Source: Uloborus plumipes (Eukaryota > Arthropoda > Arachnida > Araneae > Uloboridae). Taken from it: a stretch of 64,000 nucleotides of DNA. The notes below the pieces were generated by a model that was not told the DNA's origin, did no database searches, and saw only the letters and a program-made list of their open reading frames with translations. Below, one piece after another: positions 33,808 to 42,969 of the stretch. The stretch is from NCBI GenBank assembly GCA_038373865.1, contig JAXGGA010004753.1:20833-84832 (forward strand), given 5' to 3'. Numbering within the stretch: the stretch's first letter is position 1; each line of letters opens with the position of its first letter. Position numbers and translations under genes: made by a program.

Positions 33808-34570
33808 CTTCCTTTTACGTGTAAATTTCTTAGTAGTTACCTTAAGTGTTAAAAAAAGTGCATGGAGTGAGCAAGGTAACAACTCAAATATTTGCTCCCC
33901 TAATCTGCCACGAAACAATGCAAAAAATATTTTACAATGGTTAATTTTCTAAATATTGCTGATTTTAATTTCCATTCAGTGAATTTTTCGCAAAATATCG
34001 CCAATAGCGCCAAGTTGAACCCAAATTCAAAAAATAATTTTTTCGCAAAATTTGTCGCCAACTTGGCGATATGTCGCCAAGTTGGCGTCAAACACTTGGC
34101 GACCAAAAGCTTGGCGACATATCGCCAAGTGGTCGCGCCAATTCATATCACTTGAGTCTGCATTGAAATTAACACTGATTTACCCCAAAAAAGGGGTAAA
34201 ACACCCCCTTGGGAACATTCGAATGCAACCACAAGGAGAGGTGCACAACTAGACCATCCTCAGAACCTGCATACCAAGCTAGAAGCTTCTACGGCATATA
34301 GTTTTTGAGTTATGCGAGGCACATACGCACATACATCCGCACATACGTACATACAGACGTCACGAGAAAACTCGTTGTAACTAACTCGGGGGTGGTTGAA
34401 AAAGATTTTTCGGCTGCTTATATGTTGGTAGGTACATATGCACGTGCTAACAGGTCGAAAAAACTACTGAACATACATTCGGGAGTGAGCAAAATCAAAA
34501 TTTAGACTCAAATTTGAGTGATTGTTTTTTTCGCGATCACAATACTTCCTTTACTACGTAAAAGGAAGTA
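33808..34570 (-). mobile_element. Hairpin-ended interspersed repeat
   Basis: Left tip ACTTCCTTTTACGTG (33810) and right tip CGTAAAAGGAAGTA (34556-34570) are inverted. The right end is itself a hairpin, TACTTCCTTT-ACTACGT-AAAAGGAAGTA. Read on the minus strand, the hairpin is followed by TATTGTGATCGCG and then a region that reads TACGTACATAC-like on the plus strand. The plus-strand repeat at 61307 has the same plan (hairpin, AGTATTGG, TG repeats), so these look like distant members of one family. Confidence 0.55.
33990..34140. repeat. Cluster of TTGGCGA/TCGCCAA palindromes
   Basis: Within 150 bp there are at least eight TGGCG or CGCCA units arranged as inverted pairs, for example CTTGGCGATATGTCGCCAAG (34065-34084) and CTTGGCGACATATCGCCAAG (34110-34129). 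The two palindromes are nearly identical and can form hairpins. Confidence 0.85.
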
Positions 34571-35669
34571 AAAACAACAATGAAGCAAGGTATGGTTACA
34601 CTTCGCAGAAAACTGAGATTGTTGGACTGACTGAACGGTAATAGTTTTTACTTGAATTAAATTCCGTATTCCAGAAAACTCTTCTTCAAAAATCCTAATG
34701 TCACCACTTCCTTGTGCGTCACCGAGATTACGCAATTTCAAGATCATCCTCTTCACGCTCCAACGCATATGAGGCAGCAGTTTCTCTTTTGACTTCTTCT
34801 TCAATGATCTCATACCATGCGCGTAAATTTTAAATTTCTTCACCAAATTTTCCCTTTTTTTGTGAGGGAAGAAAAAAAATCTAAGAAAAATCTCAACAGG
34901 TACAATTTGTGCGCGCTACAAATGTATCCACTATCCACGGATAATCCACATAATTGCTATGAATAGAGCAAAACAAAGGTATACCATAAAAGAAACATAC
35001 AGTACACAGGGGCGCCCTAAACTAACATTTTTGAGAGGAGGGAAATTATCAATTTTGACGAATGAAGTTCCAATTTTACCGAATGATAAAATACAAGCAT
35101 GCACACATGTCGTACATGCATATCTTTTTGTGAGAAAAGACATTAGGCATCTCTTAAAAAACAATTCCAAAACTAAAAAGAACAAGTAATCTCAATGTTG
35201 CAATTGATTGTCTTCAAATTGCCGAATCTTCAGGAAAATGTGCCGAATACAGAAATTATTGGGAAGTCACAGTGACCTCCCGTGACCTCCCATCGGGGCG
35301 CTCCTGAGAGTACAGCAGCGGTTATCCGAGCCTCTATTAACCGAATTCAGTGTTAACAGTGGCTCTAAAAGAGCGAGTTCCGTCAAACAGAAAACAGCCA
35401 TGCTTTTCTTCAAGAAATCTTTTCTAACTAAAATATGTACTCAACTCATGAAAACGTAAATCGTTTTTTAGTCTACTTTCCCGTTAAAGAAAATAAAGGC
35501 GAAAACAGCATTAAAAGTTCCTTAATGCATCTTTAAAATATCCCCGAGTCCAAAAAGTAGTCGAAAAGAACAAAAGAAATGAAAATTTTTTTAAAATATC
35601 GAAAAATTAAAAATTGGAAGGTAGGGTTTTGAAATGGGGATTGTGCCTGTCTGCCACCCCCCCCCCCGG
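34571..35669. other. No gene seen
   Basis: Short frames on both strands (112 codons minus at 34508-34846) have no recognisable domain. No element ends identified. Confidence 0.35.
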
Positions 35670-35674
35670 ATAAC

Positions 35675-36006
35675 TTTTGAATTAACCATTCGATTTGAAT
35701 AAACTTTTATTTTTTCGGAAGATCTCGGCAAGGACACCTCATTCCCATATTTCACTTTTCTATTTGGACCATTTTTTGATCAACTTTGATACATTGAACC
35801 AACAACCTGTCCCACTCCACTAGCTTTCTAGTGAATAGTGCGATTTGAACGAACTTTTTTTTGTTCGAAAGAGCTCTTTAAGGATATTTCATTCCCGTAT
35901 TTAAATTTTCGATTTGAACAATTTTTTGTTCAACATTGAACCGTTCAAAGAACACATGTCCCCACCTAATTATTTTTGAGTGAACAGTCCAAATTGAATA
36001 ATCTTT

Positions 36007-36047
<41 letters not shown>

Positions 36048-36135
36048 TTCAAAAGATCTCGACGAGGACACATCATTCCCATATTTCACTTTTTGATTTG
36101 AACAGTTTTTCGTTCAATTTTGAACAGTTCAAAAA
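35675..36135. repeat. Degenerate ~150-bp tandem repeat, three units
   Basis: Units start near 35680, 35832 and 35982. Each has a GTGAA-ATTGAA lead, a T-rich tract, (T/A)GATCTCG or similar, ATTCCCATATTTCACTTTT, and TTGAACAATTTTTTGTTCAA-like inverted sequence. The third unit contains a 38-base poly-T (36009-36046). Confidence 0.8.
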
Positions 36136-36269
36136 AACTTCACATTTGCGCCTACGGAGAAATTTAAGCTCAATGTAGATAATGAACTTAAAGGCGGATT
36201 TCCTTCAAAGTAACTTTGTTAGAAAATGGCTTTGATGAAGAATGCATGGAAAATATTTTTCTGAATAAG

Positions 36270-36570
36270 CTGTTATGAGGACTCCGATTCCGACTCCTCA
36301 ACTCCGACTCCGCAACATGGCAGAAATACAAGCTCTGAAAAAATGACTAACTGTTACCATTAGAATTTTAGAACCTTCGATTCCCACTCCGCTTATCGAC
36401 TCCGACTGACGACTCCTTGAAATAAGAATTCCTATTAGATCATATTAGAATTTGAAAGCCTTTGGCTCTAACTCCGCCTGTCGACTATGACTAAAGACTC
36501 CGACTTTTCAACTCCAACACTGAATACTCGACTCTAACTCTGACTCAGCAAACATAGCAGAAATGCGGGC
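36270..36570. repeat. GACTCC-type degenerate repeat
   Basis: Three loose copies of a block with runs of ACTCCGACTCC, CAGAAAT and AAAAAATGACTAACT (36330, 36580). The unit is roughly 120-250 bp and diverged. Confidence 0.6.
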
Positions 36571-37525
36571 TGGGAAAAAATGACTAACTCCTATTCTTAC
36601 AAGAAATAACTGTGCAGACGATATTTTGTGCATTCATTTTTAATTGTTTTATTTTATTATTATTATTGTTATTATTATTTCATTTTTTGGCAGACGATTT
36701 TTTTTCTTAAAAAAAATCCTTTTAAGAGATTATTTTATTATTAATTAACAAATTTATTTATTTTTCTTTCTCGCAACGGATTAAAAATAAAATTCGAGAT
36801 ATTTTATTTCGGCTCGAGTTTTTTGCTTGATAAAATGCGTTTTGATGCGCTTTCTATCTTTAATTCTTTTTTCAAAGCAATTAAGGAACTTTTCCAAGGA
36901 AAAACTATAATTGCTGCATTGTTTGAAAGATGCTACAACTTTATTTATTCTTTTGTTTACTTTTTACGGTATCTGTTTCACCAGATAAGAGAGGCATATT
37001 CTGTTTTTAGAAATCAGCTTTAAGTGTTGAAAAGGTATGTTTGACATAATTTCAGTCTCAGATAATTAAGAGAATACTTATCAGATGCTAAAATGACGAT
37101 GTTGGTATACGGGAAATTGGCTCGTTTAGTTCTTAACAGAATTTGCTTATTTCACAATATGTACAGTAAATGCCCCCTTTTTTAAACATCGTTGACGACG
37201 GTCTCATTATAATTTTACCACTTCACCCATGTTTCCTCTCAATTCGTTTGAGGAGAAATTCCGGCTATTTAAGCGTAAATATAAGTTGAGGGGATTTCAT
37301 GGCTTCTATTCTTCTTTTGATAGAAATTAAGCCATGCTCTGAGTAATAATGATAACATATGGCAAATAAATGAAATGTTGTCAATTTTCAGTAGATTAAA
37401 TATTCAGAAACAATGTAAAAATGCACAAATAGCAAAAAAAAAAAAAAATTGAGGCCCATGTCATCGTTTTTACTTAAGGTTTATTTTGTCAAATGTCTTT
37501 TTTTCCAGAAATCTCCCCCTTCTCC
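36571..37525. other. No gene seen
   Basis: AT-rich with TTA-type low complexity near 36650-36680. A 66-codon plus frame at 36823-37023 shows no recognisable family. Confidence 0.35.
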
Positions 37526-39645
37526 CAGGGGCGTGCTTAGAGTTTTGGCAGCCCTGTGCGAAATTTGTTTTAATAGTAGAGAAATAAACATTTTTTTATT
37601 TATTTATTTCCCCTCTCTCATAAAACATAATACATTTAAATTATTACACACCGCAACATGCACCAACCTCAACACATAAAAACCGGAAATTATTTTGACA
37701 TTTTACTATAAAATTGCTATATTATGTGAATTAAAAATAAAAAGAAAGAAAGAAAGAAAAGACACAGACACAACCAAAATTTACCAAAAACAAACATTTA
37801 TTTAGAAAAAAGAAAAATCTAGAGATTAATAAACAAATGAAATAGAATAAAATAAGCGATTCAATGAGGAATCATTTTTCTAGCTTTTTGAGCAGCAAAT
37901 TCATCAATTAAGTTAGAAAAATCTAAAGAAATACAAAAATAATTTTCAATCGATATTAGTGTTAGAGCATTAATCATAATAGATCTTAAATACGTTTTTA
38001 AATTTATTTTAGCTTTGAGAATGAAGGTTCTGCCGAGACAACTGTAGCTAAAATAGTTAGAAAATTCGTAAATCAATAACAAAATTTAGTAAAACATTTT
38101 GGAAACTTTTCAAACAAATATTTAAGTGGTTGAAATTAAAGTTTCTCTGGAATGAAATTCATAAAAACTTTTAATTCTGAGTATAAATCAGTTCCATTCA
38201 CATCGTCTAATTCTAACGCCAAGTTATTGCAATTAGTTATTAAATCATGCTCTTCCAAAGTTTTTAATGCTGGAGTATTGCAAGGAAATCCAAATTTCTT
38301 GTTGATTTTTTTTTTTTTTTTTTTGAAAACGCTCCTAGGTGTACATAAAAGATTGACTCGTAAAAAAATTTTGTTAACACTCTTTCTACGAGGAGTGTTA
38401 ACAGGAGGAGAAGAAATTTCATTACTATTCATTTCCAATGATAGAGAGCTAAATCTTTCGCTGCAATTTCAGAATTTTAAGACGGATACAAAGGAATGAC
38501 GATCCCTTCCTTGATAGGCCCTACGTCGGCACTTTTACGATATTTAATCTTAAAATATGGAATTTTAAACAATCTTCGACTATGTTTTCATTGAGATGAG
38601 GGCTCTTCTATCCGAAAATGTCTCGAAATTAAATACAAAAAAAAAGGGGGGGAGGGAGGCAATTGCAGTTCGTCTTTGATGACATTTGGGACAGAAATGT
38701 TGTTCTGGACTCTTCCGTCTTCCCCGAAACATTTTTTAAGTTGTAACTCAAAAAAAAAAAAAAAAAAAAAAAAAAAAACGTAATTTTTAGACGATCTCTG
38801 ATGATGCCAGGAAGGAAGAAGTTGGGGGACACAAACCCTAAGGTTCTCTACACACAATTTTTCGGAAAAGATTTAAAAAAAAAAAACGTAATTTTAGATG
38901 ACTTTGATAATATTAGGGAAAGAGAGGATTCAAGTCAGGGAGGACAGAAGTAAAGGGACACAACCCGGAGAATTCTCTCCCCCCAATTTTTCGGTATTGA
39001 AGTTTAGAAACGAAATACAAAAACCGTAATTTTTGATGACTTCGATGATATTAAGAGAGGCTATGATTCGGGGGTTTAACTCCGGAAATGTTTTGGAATT
39101 AAAAGACGGAAATTTTGTAATCAAGAGATCTAAACCATGATATGTAAGTAAAGGGTAAGTAATATTAAAAAAGTCTCCCCTCCCTTGAAAAATTTTTAGA
39201 TCCGCTCTTGAGAATTTCAAAGTCAGTGTTTTTCATTTTAACCAGGTTGCAATTTCCGATATTTCAACTAATTTGTCATAAATATCCGCCAATTTGAAAT
39301 CTAACATCTTTGATACTTTCTGTTCGGCATTCCCATCTTGTGTTAGATAAAGGCTCAATAGTAACATTTTTAACATACCGCTTTAGAATGTCCCATCGCT
39401 GAGTAGAAGTAGAAAATAAAATTTATATTTGCTGAATTATTCCAAAAGACAAGTTTGCCTCTGGCAGAGAAACTAATTGAAGAATTGGCCACACCGCCAA
39501 AAGCGGTTTGTATTTTAGATATTTTGAAAGTTCAAAAAAATAGTTTGAAGGAAAAAGTTTTTTTTTTCAAAGTTTTTTTCTCCACGCACACACAAAAATA
39601 TTATTTCTTTTGTAAAATTTTAGCGGCCCCAAAATTTAAAAATAT
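37526..39645 (-). pseudogene. Dead ZMYM1-like hAT transposase, 3' part of element
   Basis: Minus-strand remnants follow the order of a hAT transposase. 39280-39509 gives LPEANLSFGIIQQ, a stop, then STSTQRWDILKRYVKNVTIE and LSNTRWECRTESIKDVRFQ. After a frame change comes DIYDKLVEIS. 38136-38320 gives LKTLEEHD..NGTDLYSELKVF. 37861-38082 and just upstream give ATVVSAEPSFSKLK, NLKTYLRSIM, LISIEN and LDFSNLIDEFAAQKARK. The last is the hAT C-terminal dimerisation domain. CAGGGGCGTGCTTAGAG at 37526 looks like the hAT right TIR. Several stops and frameshifts and a MITE (38480-39213) break it. The N-terminal half is missing at the gypsy boundary (39645). Confidence 0.8.
38480..39213 (+). mobile_element. 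Expanded hAT MITE C relative inside the transposase relic
   Basis: Starts TAAGACGGATACAAAGG and ends CTTTTAGATCCGCTCTTG style (reversed CAAGAGCGGATC). AGAATTT flanks both sides (38473-38479, 39214-39220). It is 734 bp against 290 bp for MITE C because the inner block repeats three to four times. The inner block carries AAACGTAATTTTTGATGA, GATATTAAGAGAGG and a CCCCAATTTTTCGG-type piece. Confidence 0.65.
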
Positions 39646-40256
39646 TGTTACAAATCTTGTAAATAGTTGTTGTTTTTCCTGCCTTGCATCATTTTCATTA
39701 GTTTTGGTTCTATCTGACGTCATGTTGCAAAAGTATCTGAAGATATCACTTTTATCACTTGTATCCCGGCCCTGTAACGTTTTGTAGTTTTTACACTTGC
39801 CCTGCATTTAATAAGCGTGAAGACATTTTTCGCTCGGAGTGTTTTCTTTTTTTTTTTCTTTTTATTTCTAGCGTTTTCTTGAATGGAATATGTAATTTAT
39901 GAATGACCAGAATGCTCCGGATTTTGCTAGAACCTTCTTTCCGTGTATAAATAGCCTTGAACACAGTTTTTAGTCAGTCAGTTGTTTTCAGATTTGATCT
40001 GGTGACTCGTTTTCGTTCGCTTGGCGAATGGTTGTTTTGCTTTTGTAATTGCTTAATTACTGTTCACGTTTGATACGTGGTGCTGAGTTACTGTTGAGAG
40101 TACAGTGTACTGTTTTGCTACCTAATTGCTGGATGTTTAGCAATTGTTTCCTGCTCATATTGTAAATAGTGTAAATACTTGTAAATAAATTTAGTTACTT
40201 CCTCAAGATTGGAATGCTCATTTGAAGAAAGTTGAAGGTGCTACGGACTCGTTACA
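39646..40256 (+). repeat. 5' LTR
   Basis: 611 bp, TGTTACA to GTTACA (TG..CA ends). A TATAAATA box is at 39946-39953, TCAGTCAG initiator-like sequence about 22 bp downstream, and the AATAAA poly(A) signal at 40184-40189. TGACGTCATG, a CRE-like site, is in U3 (39716). It differs from the 3' LTR by many substitutions and several indels, concentrated between 39830 and 40070. Confidence 0.93.
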
Positions 40257-40260
40257 ATTT

Positions 40261-40278
40261 TGGCGCCCAACGTGGGGC
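40261..40278 (+). other. Primer binding site, tRNA-Lys type
   Basis: TGGCGCCCAACGTGGGGC, four bases after the LTR, complements the 3' end of tRNA-Lys(CUU) as used by several retroviruses and retroelements. It primes minus-strand DNA synthesis. Confidence 0.85.
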
Positions 40279-40353
40279 ATCTTCAAGGACTTTCTTGGAA
40301 TTACCTGTGAATTCGGACTTTTCTTCCTAAGGACTTTTTGACTTCAGAATTTT

Positions 40354-42969
40354 ATGGTGATTACTCGAGCAATGGAGGAACAACTGCAAAAACTCCTTGA
40401 TGCGATCAACGCTGTTAAAAGTGACATGACTGCGAATCAAGAACAATTAAAAAATGACATGGCTGCGAATCAAGAACAATTAAAAAATGATCTGGCAACA
40501 AATCAAGAACAATTAAAGAGTGATTTAACCGCGAGCATAACTTCAAGTCAAGAAGAAATTAAGAGCGATCTAACGTCAATGAAAAGTTTGGTGGAAACTA
40601 AATTTACCAACATAGAAAATAAAGTGGAGGTTCTAGAAGAAAAAGTTGACAGCGTTGAGAACCGAATCACCACAGTAGAAAACCATATGGAAAAGAAAAT
40701 TAAAGAAATTGAATCAAAGTTATCAGCATCCTCCAACAACTCAAGTGACTGTGTAGCTGCAGCTGGAACTTCTCGTCCATCCATCAAACTGGCCACGTTT
40801 GACGGGAAGACCTCGTGGAATATTTACAAGAAGCAGTTCCTCATCGTTGCAGAAGCAAACTCCTGGGACTCTTCCACGAAAGCCTGTCAACTTGCAGCCT
40901 CGCTGAGAGGGGATGCAGCTGATATACTACAGACCTTCCCAGAGGACAAGCACCATGACTTCGAAGCCTTATCATCGGCCTTGGAGCTTCGCTTTGGCGA
41001 ATCTTGCCAAAAAGAATTCAGCCAACTTCAGCTCAAATCCCGACTCCAAAGGGATGGAGAGACTTTGCAAGTGTTCGCAGCAGACGTTGAGAGGCTTTCC
41101 CATCTCGCCTTCTCGGACTGTCCTTCGGGTGTTCGCGATAGCCTGGCCCTGAACTACTTCACAGATGGAGTGCGAAATCCAGAACTTCAGACGGCTCTCC
41201 GGATGGCGGACATTAAGGATTTTAAATCCGGTCTGGTCTACGCAATGAAGTTCGAGGCTGCACAGCAAATGTCCCGCAAGGATCGCCATTCGACCAGGGG
41301 CGTGGAAGTGAGTGCCCAAGATTTGAACTCAACTCGTCTCTCGGACATTGAGCGACAAATCAAAGAGATGTCGGGGACCCTGAAGAAGATTGCGGCTCGC
41401 AAAGACCAAGGTGGACAAACACTGAAGTGCTGGAAATGTGGCGGTGAGGGCCACGTACGAAGGAATTGCGAAGCTCGCCAAGAAAAGAAGACGTCTCCCA
41501 AAGTTTTTCAGATTTCCCCAAGAAGTGGCGGCTGCAACGGACTCTTCATTTACGCATATGTGAATGGGTTTCCCTGCGAAATGATTGTGGACACAGGAGC
41601 CAACGTTACCATCATTAGGCCTGATGTGGCTCGTCAATTTGGACTCAAGATCTTATGGACGCCGCCCTGCGTTACTCTTCAAACTGTGACAGGTGACAAA
41701 ATCGAGATTGAAGGGAAAGTGAACTTAGAAATAATGTTCGGAAGCGCCACTTACCATCACACGGCATTCGTCGCTGACATTACAGATCCCTTCATTCTCG
41801 GACTGGACTTTTTGAGAAAATTTGATTTTTCTATTGACTTTAGAAATAATGAGCTGCACTCGTTGAGAGAAGACATAGCAATTTTCAATGCTGAAAATAA
41901 CTTAAAATCCGCTCATCAAATAATAGCCCAAACAGATTTATTGATTCCCCCAAGATCAGAAATACTAATACCTGGCTCCCTCAAGGAAAACAACAGCTTT
42001 AAATTCGGCCTCATTGAATATCCTAACCAGAATAATAGCCCAAAAGGAGTACTGGTGGCATCTACGCTTGTGGACCTTTCAAGGAATGCAGTTCCTGTGA
42101 GAGTCGCCAATGTAAGTGAAAGACCGAGGAATATCAAGAAAGGAGAAGTGTTGGCAACTTGTACTCCCGTAAACTGCATCATCAGAAGAATTGATTCCTC
42201 CGAGACTGTGTCTTCCGAATCCTTGACTTCGAAATTAATTGGGAGTGCAGCATTATCGAAGGATCAAAGATACGCTGCGGAAAAATTGGTGGACGACTTC
42301 AAGCAGGTGTTTTCATCTACATCCGAAGATGTTGGTCGCACGAGTTTAACGCAGCATAGGATCGACACTGGAGATCATCCCCCTATCAAGCAGCATCCAA
42401 GACGACTACCGTTTGCCAAGAAGGAAGAGGTTGAGATCCTCTTGAAAGAGATGCAGGAGAATGACGTCATCGAACCCTCATCCAGTCCTTGGGCATCCCC
42501 TATCGTCTTGGTCCGAAAGAAAGACGGCTCCACCAGATTTTGTGTTGATTACCGACGCCTGAATGACATCACCAAGAAGGACAGTTACCCTCTTCCACGG
42601 ATCGATGACACTCTGGACACCCTTTCCGGACACAAGTGGTTTTCGACCCTGGATTTAAAGAGCGGCTACTGGCAGGTGGAGATACACCCCGACGACCGAG
42701 AGAAGACGGCGTTTACAACCGGACAAGGCTTGTGGCAGTTTAAAGTGATGCCGTTCGGCCTCTGCAATGCACCAGCCACGTTCGAGCGTCTTATGGAGTC
42801 AGTGTTACGAGGACTGTCTTATGAATCCTGTCTTGTCTACTTGGACGACATTATCATCATAGGACGCAGTTTTGAGGAACATTTGGCTAATCTTAGGAAG
42901 GTGCTGCAAAAGCTTAAGGAAGCCAACCTGAAGTTAAGCCCGTCCAAATGTAATCTTGTTCCGCCGTGA
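40354..42969 (+). CDS. Gag-protease-reverse transcriptase, cut off by a frame change
   Basis: 871 codons. Residues 5-125 form a coiled coil with a tandem NQEQLKNDL-type repeat (three to four copies). About 130-320 is the Gag capsid-like region (GKTSWNIYKKQFL ... LRGDAADIL). A CCHC zinc knuckle spans residues 359-372 (CWKCGGEGHVRRNC). An aspartic protease has DTGA at 413-416 and an ILGLDFL motif. Reverse transcriptase begins near residue 695, with RFCVDYRRLN and the catalytic YLDD at 829-832. The frame ends at TGA 42967-42969, just after the SPSKCNL segment, so the thumb is lost. Gag and Pol share one frame without a recoding site. The start chosen is the first ATG after the primer site. The 3' continuation lies in the next frame. 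Confidence 0.93.
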   Translation: MVITRAMEEQLQKLLDAINAVKSDMTANQEQLKNDMAANQEQLKNDLATNQEQLKSDLTASITSSQEEIKSDLTSMKSLVETKFTNIENKVEVLEEKVDSVENRITTVENHMEKKIKEIESKLSASSNNSSDCVAAAGTSRPSIKLATFDGKTSWNIYKKQFLIVAEANSWDSSTKACQLAASLRGDAADILQTFPEDKHHDFEALSSALELRFGESCQKEFSQLQLKSRLQRDGETLQVFAADVERLSHLAFSDCPSGVRDSLALNYFTDGVRNPELQTALRMADIKDFKSGLVYAMKFEAAQQMSRKDRHSTRGVEVSAQDLNSTRLSDIERQIKEMSGTLKKIAARKDQGGQTLKCWKCGGEGHVRRNCEARQEKKTSPKVFQISPRSGGCNGLFIYAYVNGFPCEMIVDTGANVTIIRPDVARQFGLKILWTPPCVTLQTVTGDKIEIEGKVNLEIMFGSATYHHTAFVADITDPFILGLDFLRKFDFSIDFRNNELHSLREDIAIFNAENNLKSAHQIIAQTDLLIPPRSEILIPGSLKENNSFKFGLIEYPNQNNSPKGVLVASTLVDLSRNAVPVRVANVSERPRNIKKGEVLATCTPVNCIIRRIDSSETVSSESLTSKLIGSAALSKDQRYAAEKLVDDFKQVFSSTSEDVGRTSLTQHRIDTGDHPPIKQHPRRLPFAKKEEVEILLKEMQENDVIEPSSSPWASPIVLVRKKDGSTRFCVDYRRLNDITKKDSYPLPRIDDTLDTLSGHKWFSTLDLKSGYWQVEIHPDDREKTAFTTGQGLWQFKVMPFGLCNAPATFERLMESVLRGLSYESCLVYLDDIIIIGRSFEEHLANLRKVLQKLKEANLKLSPSKCNLVPP

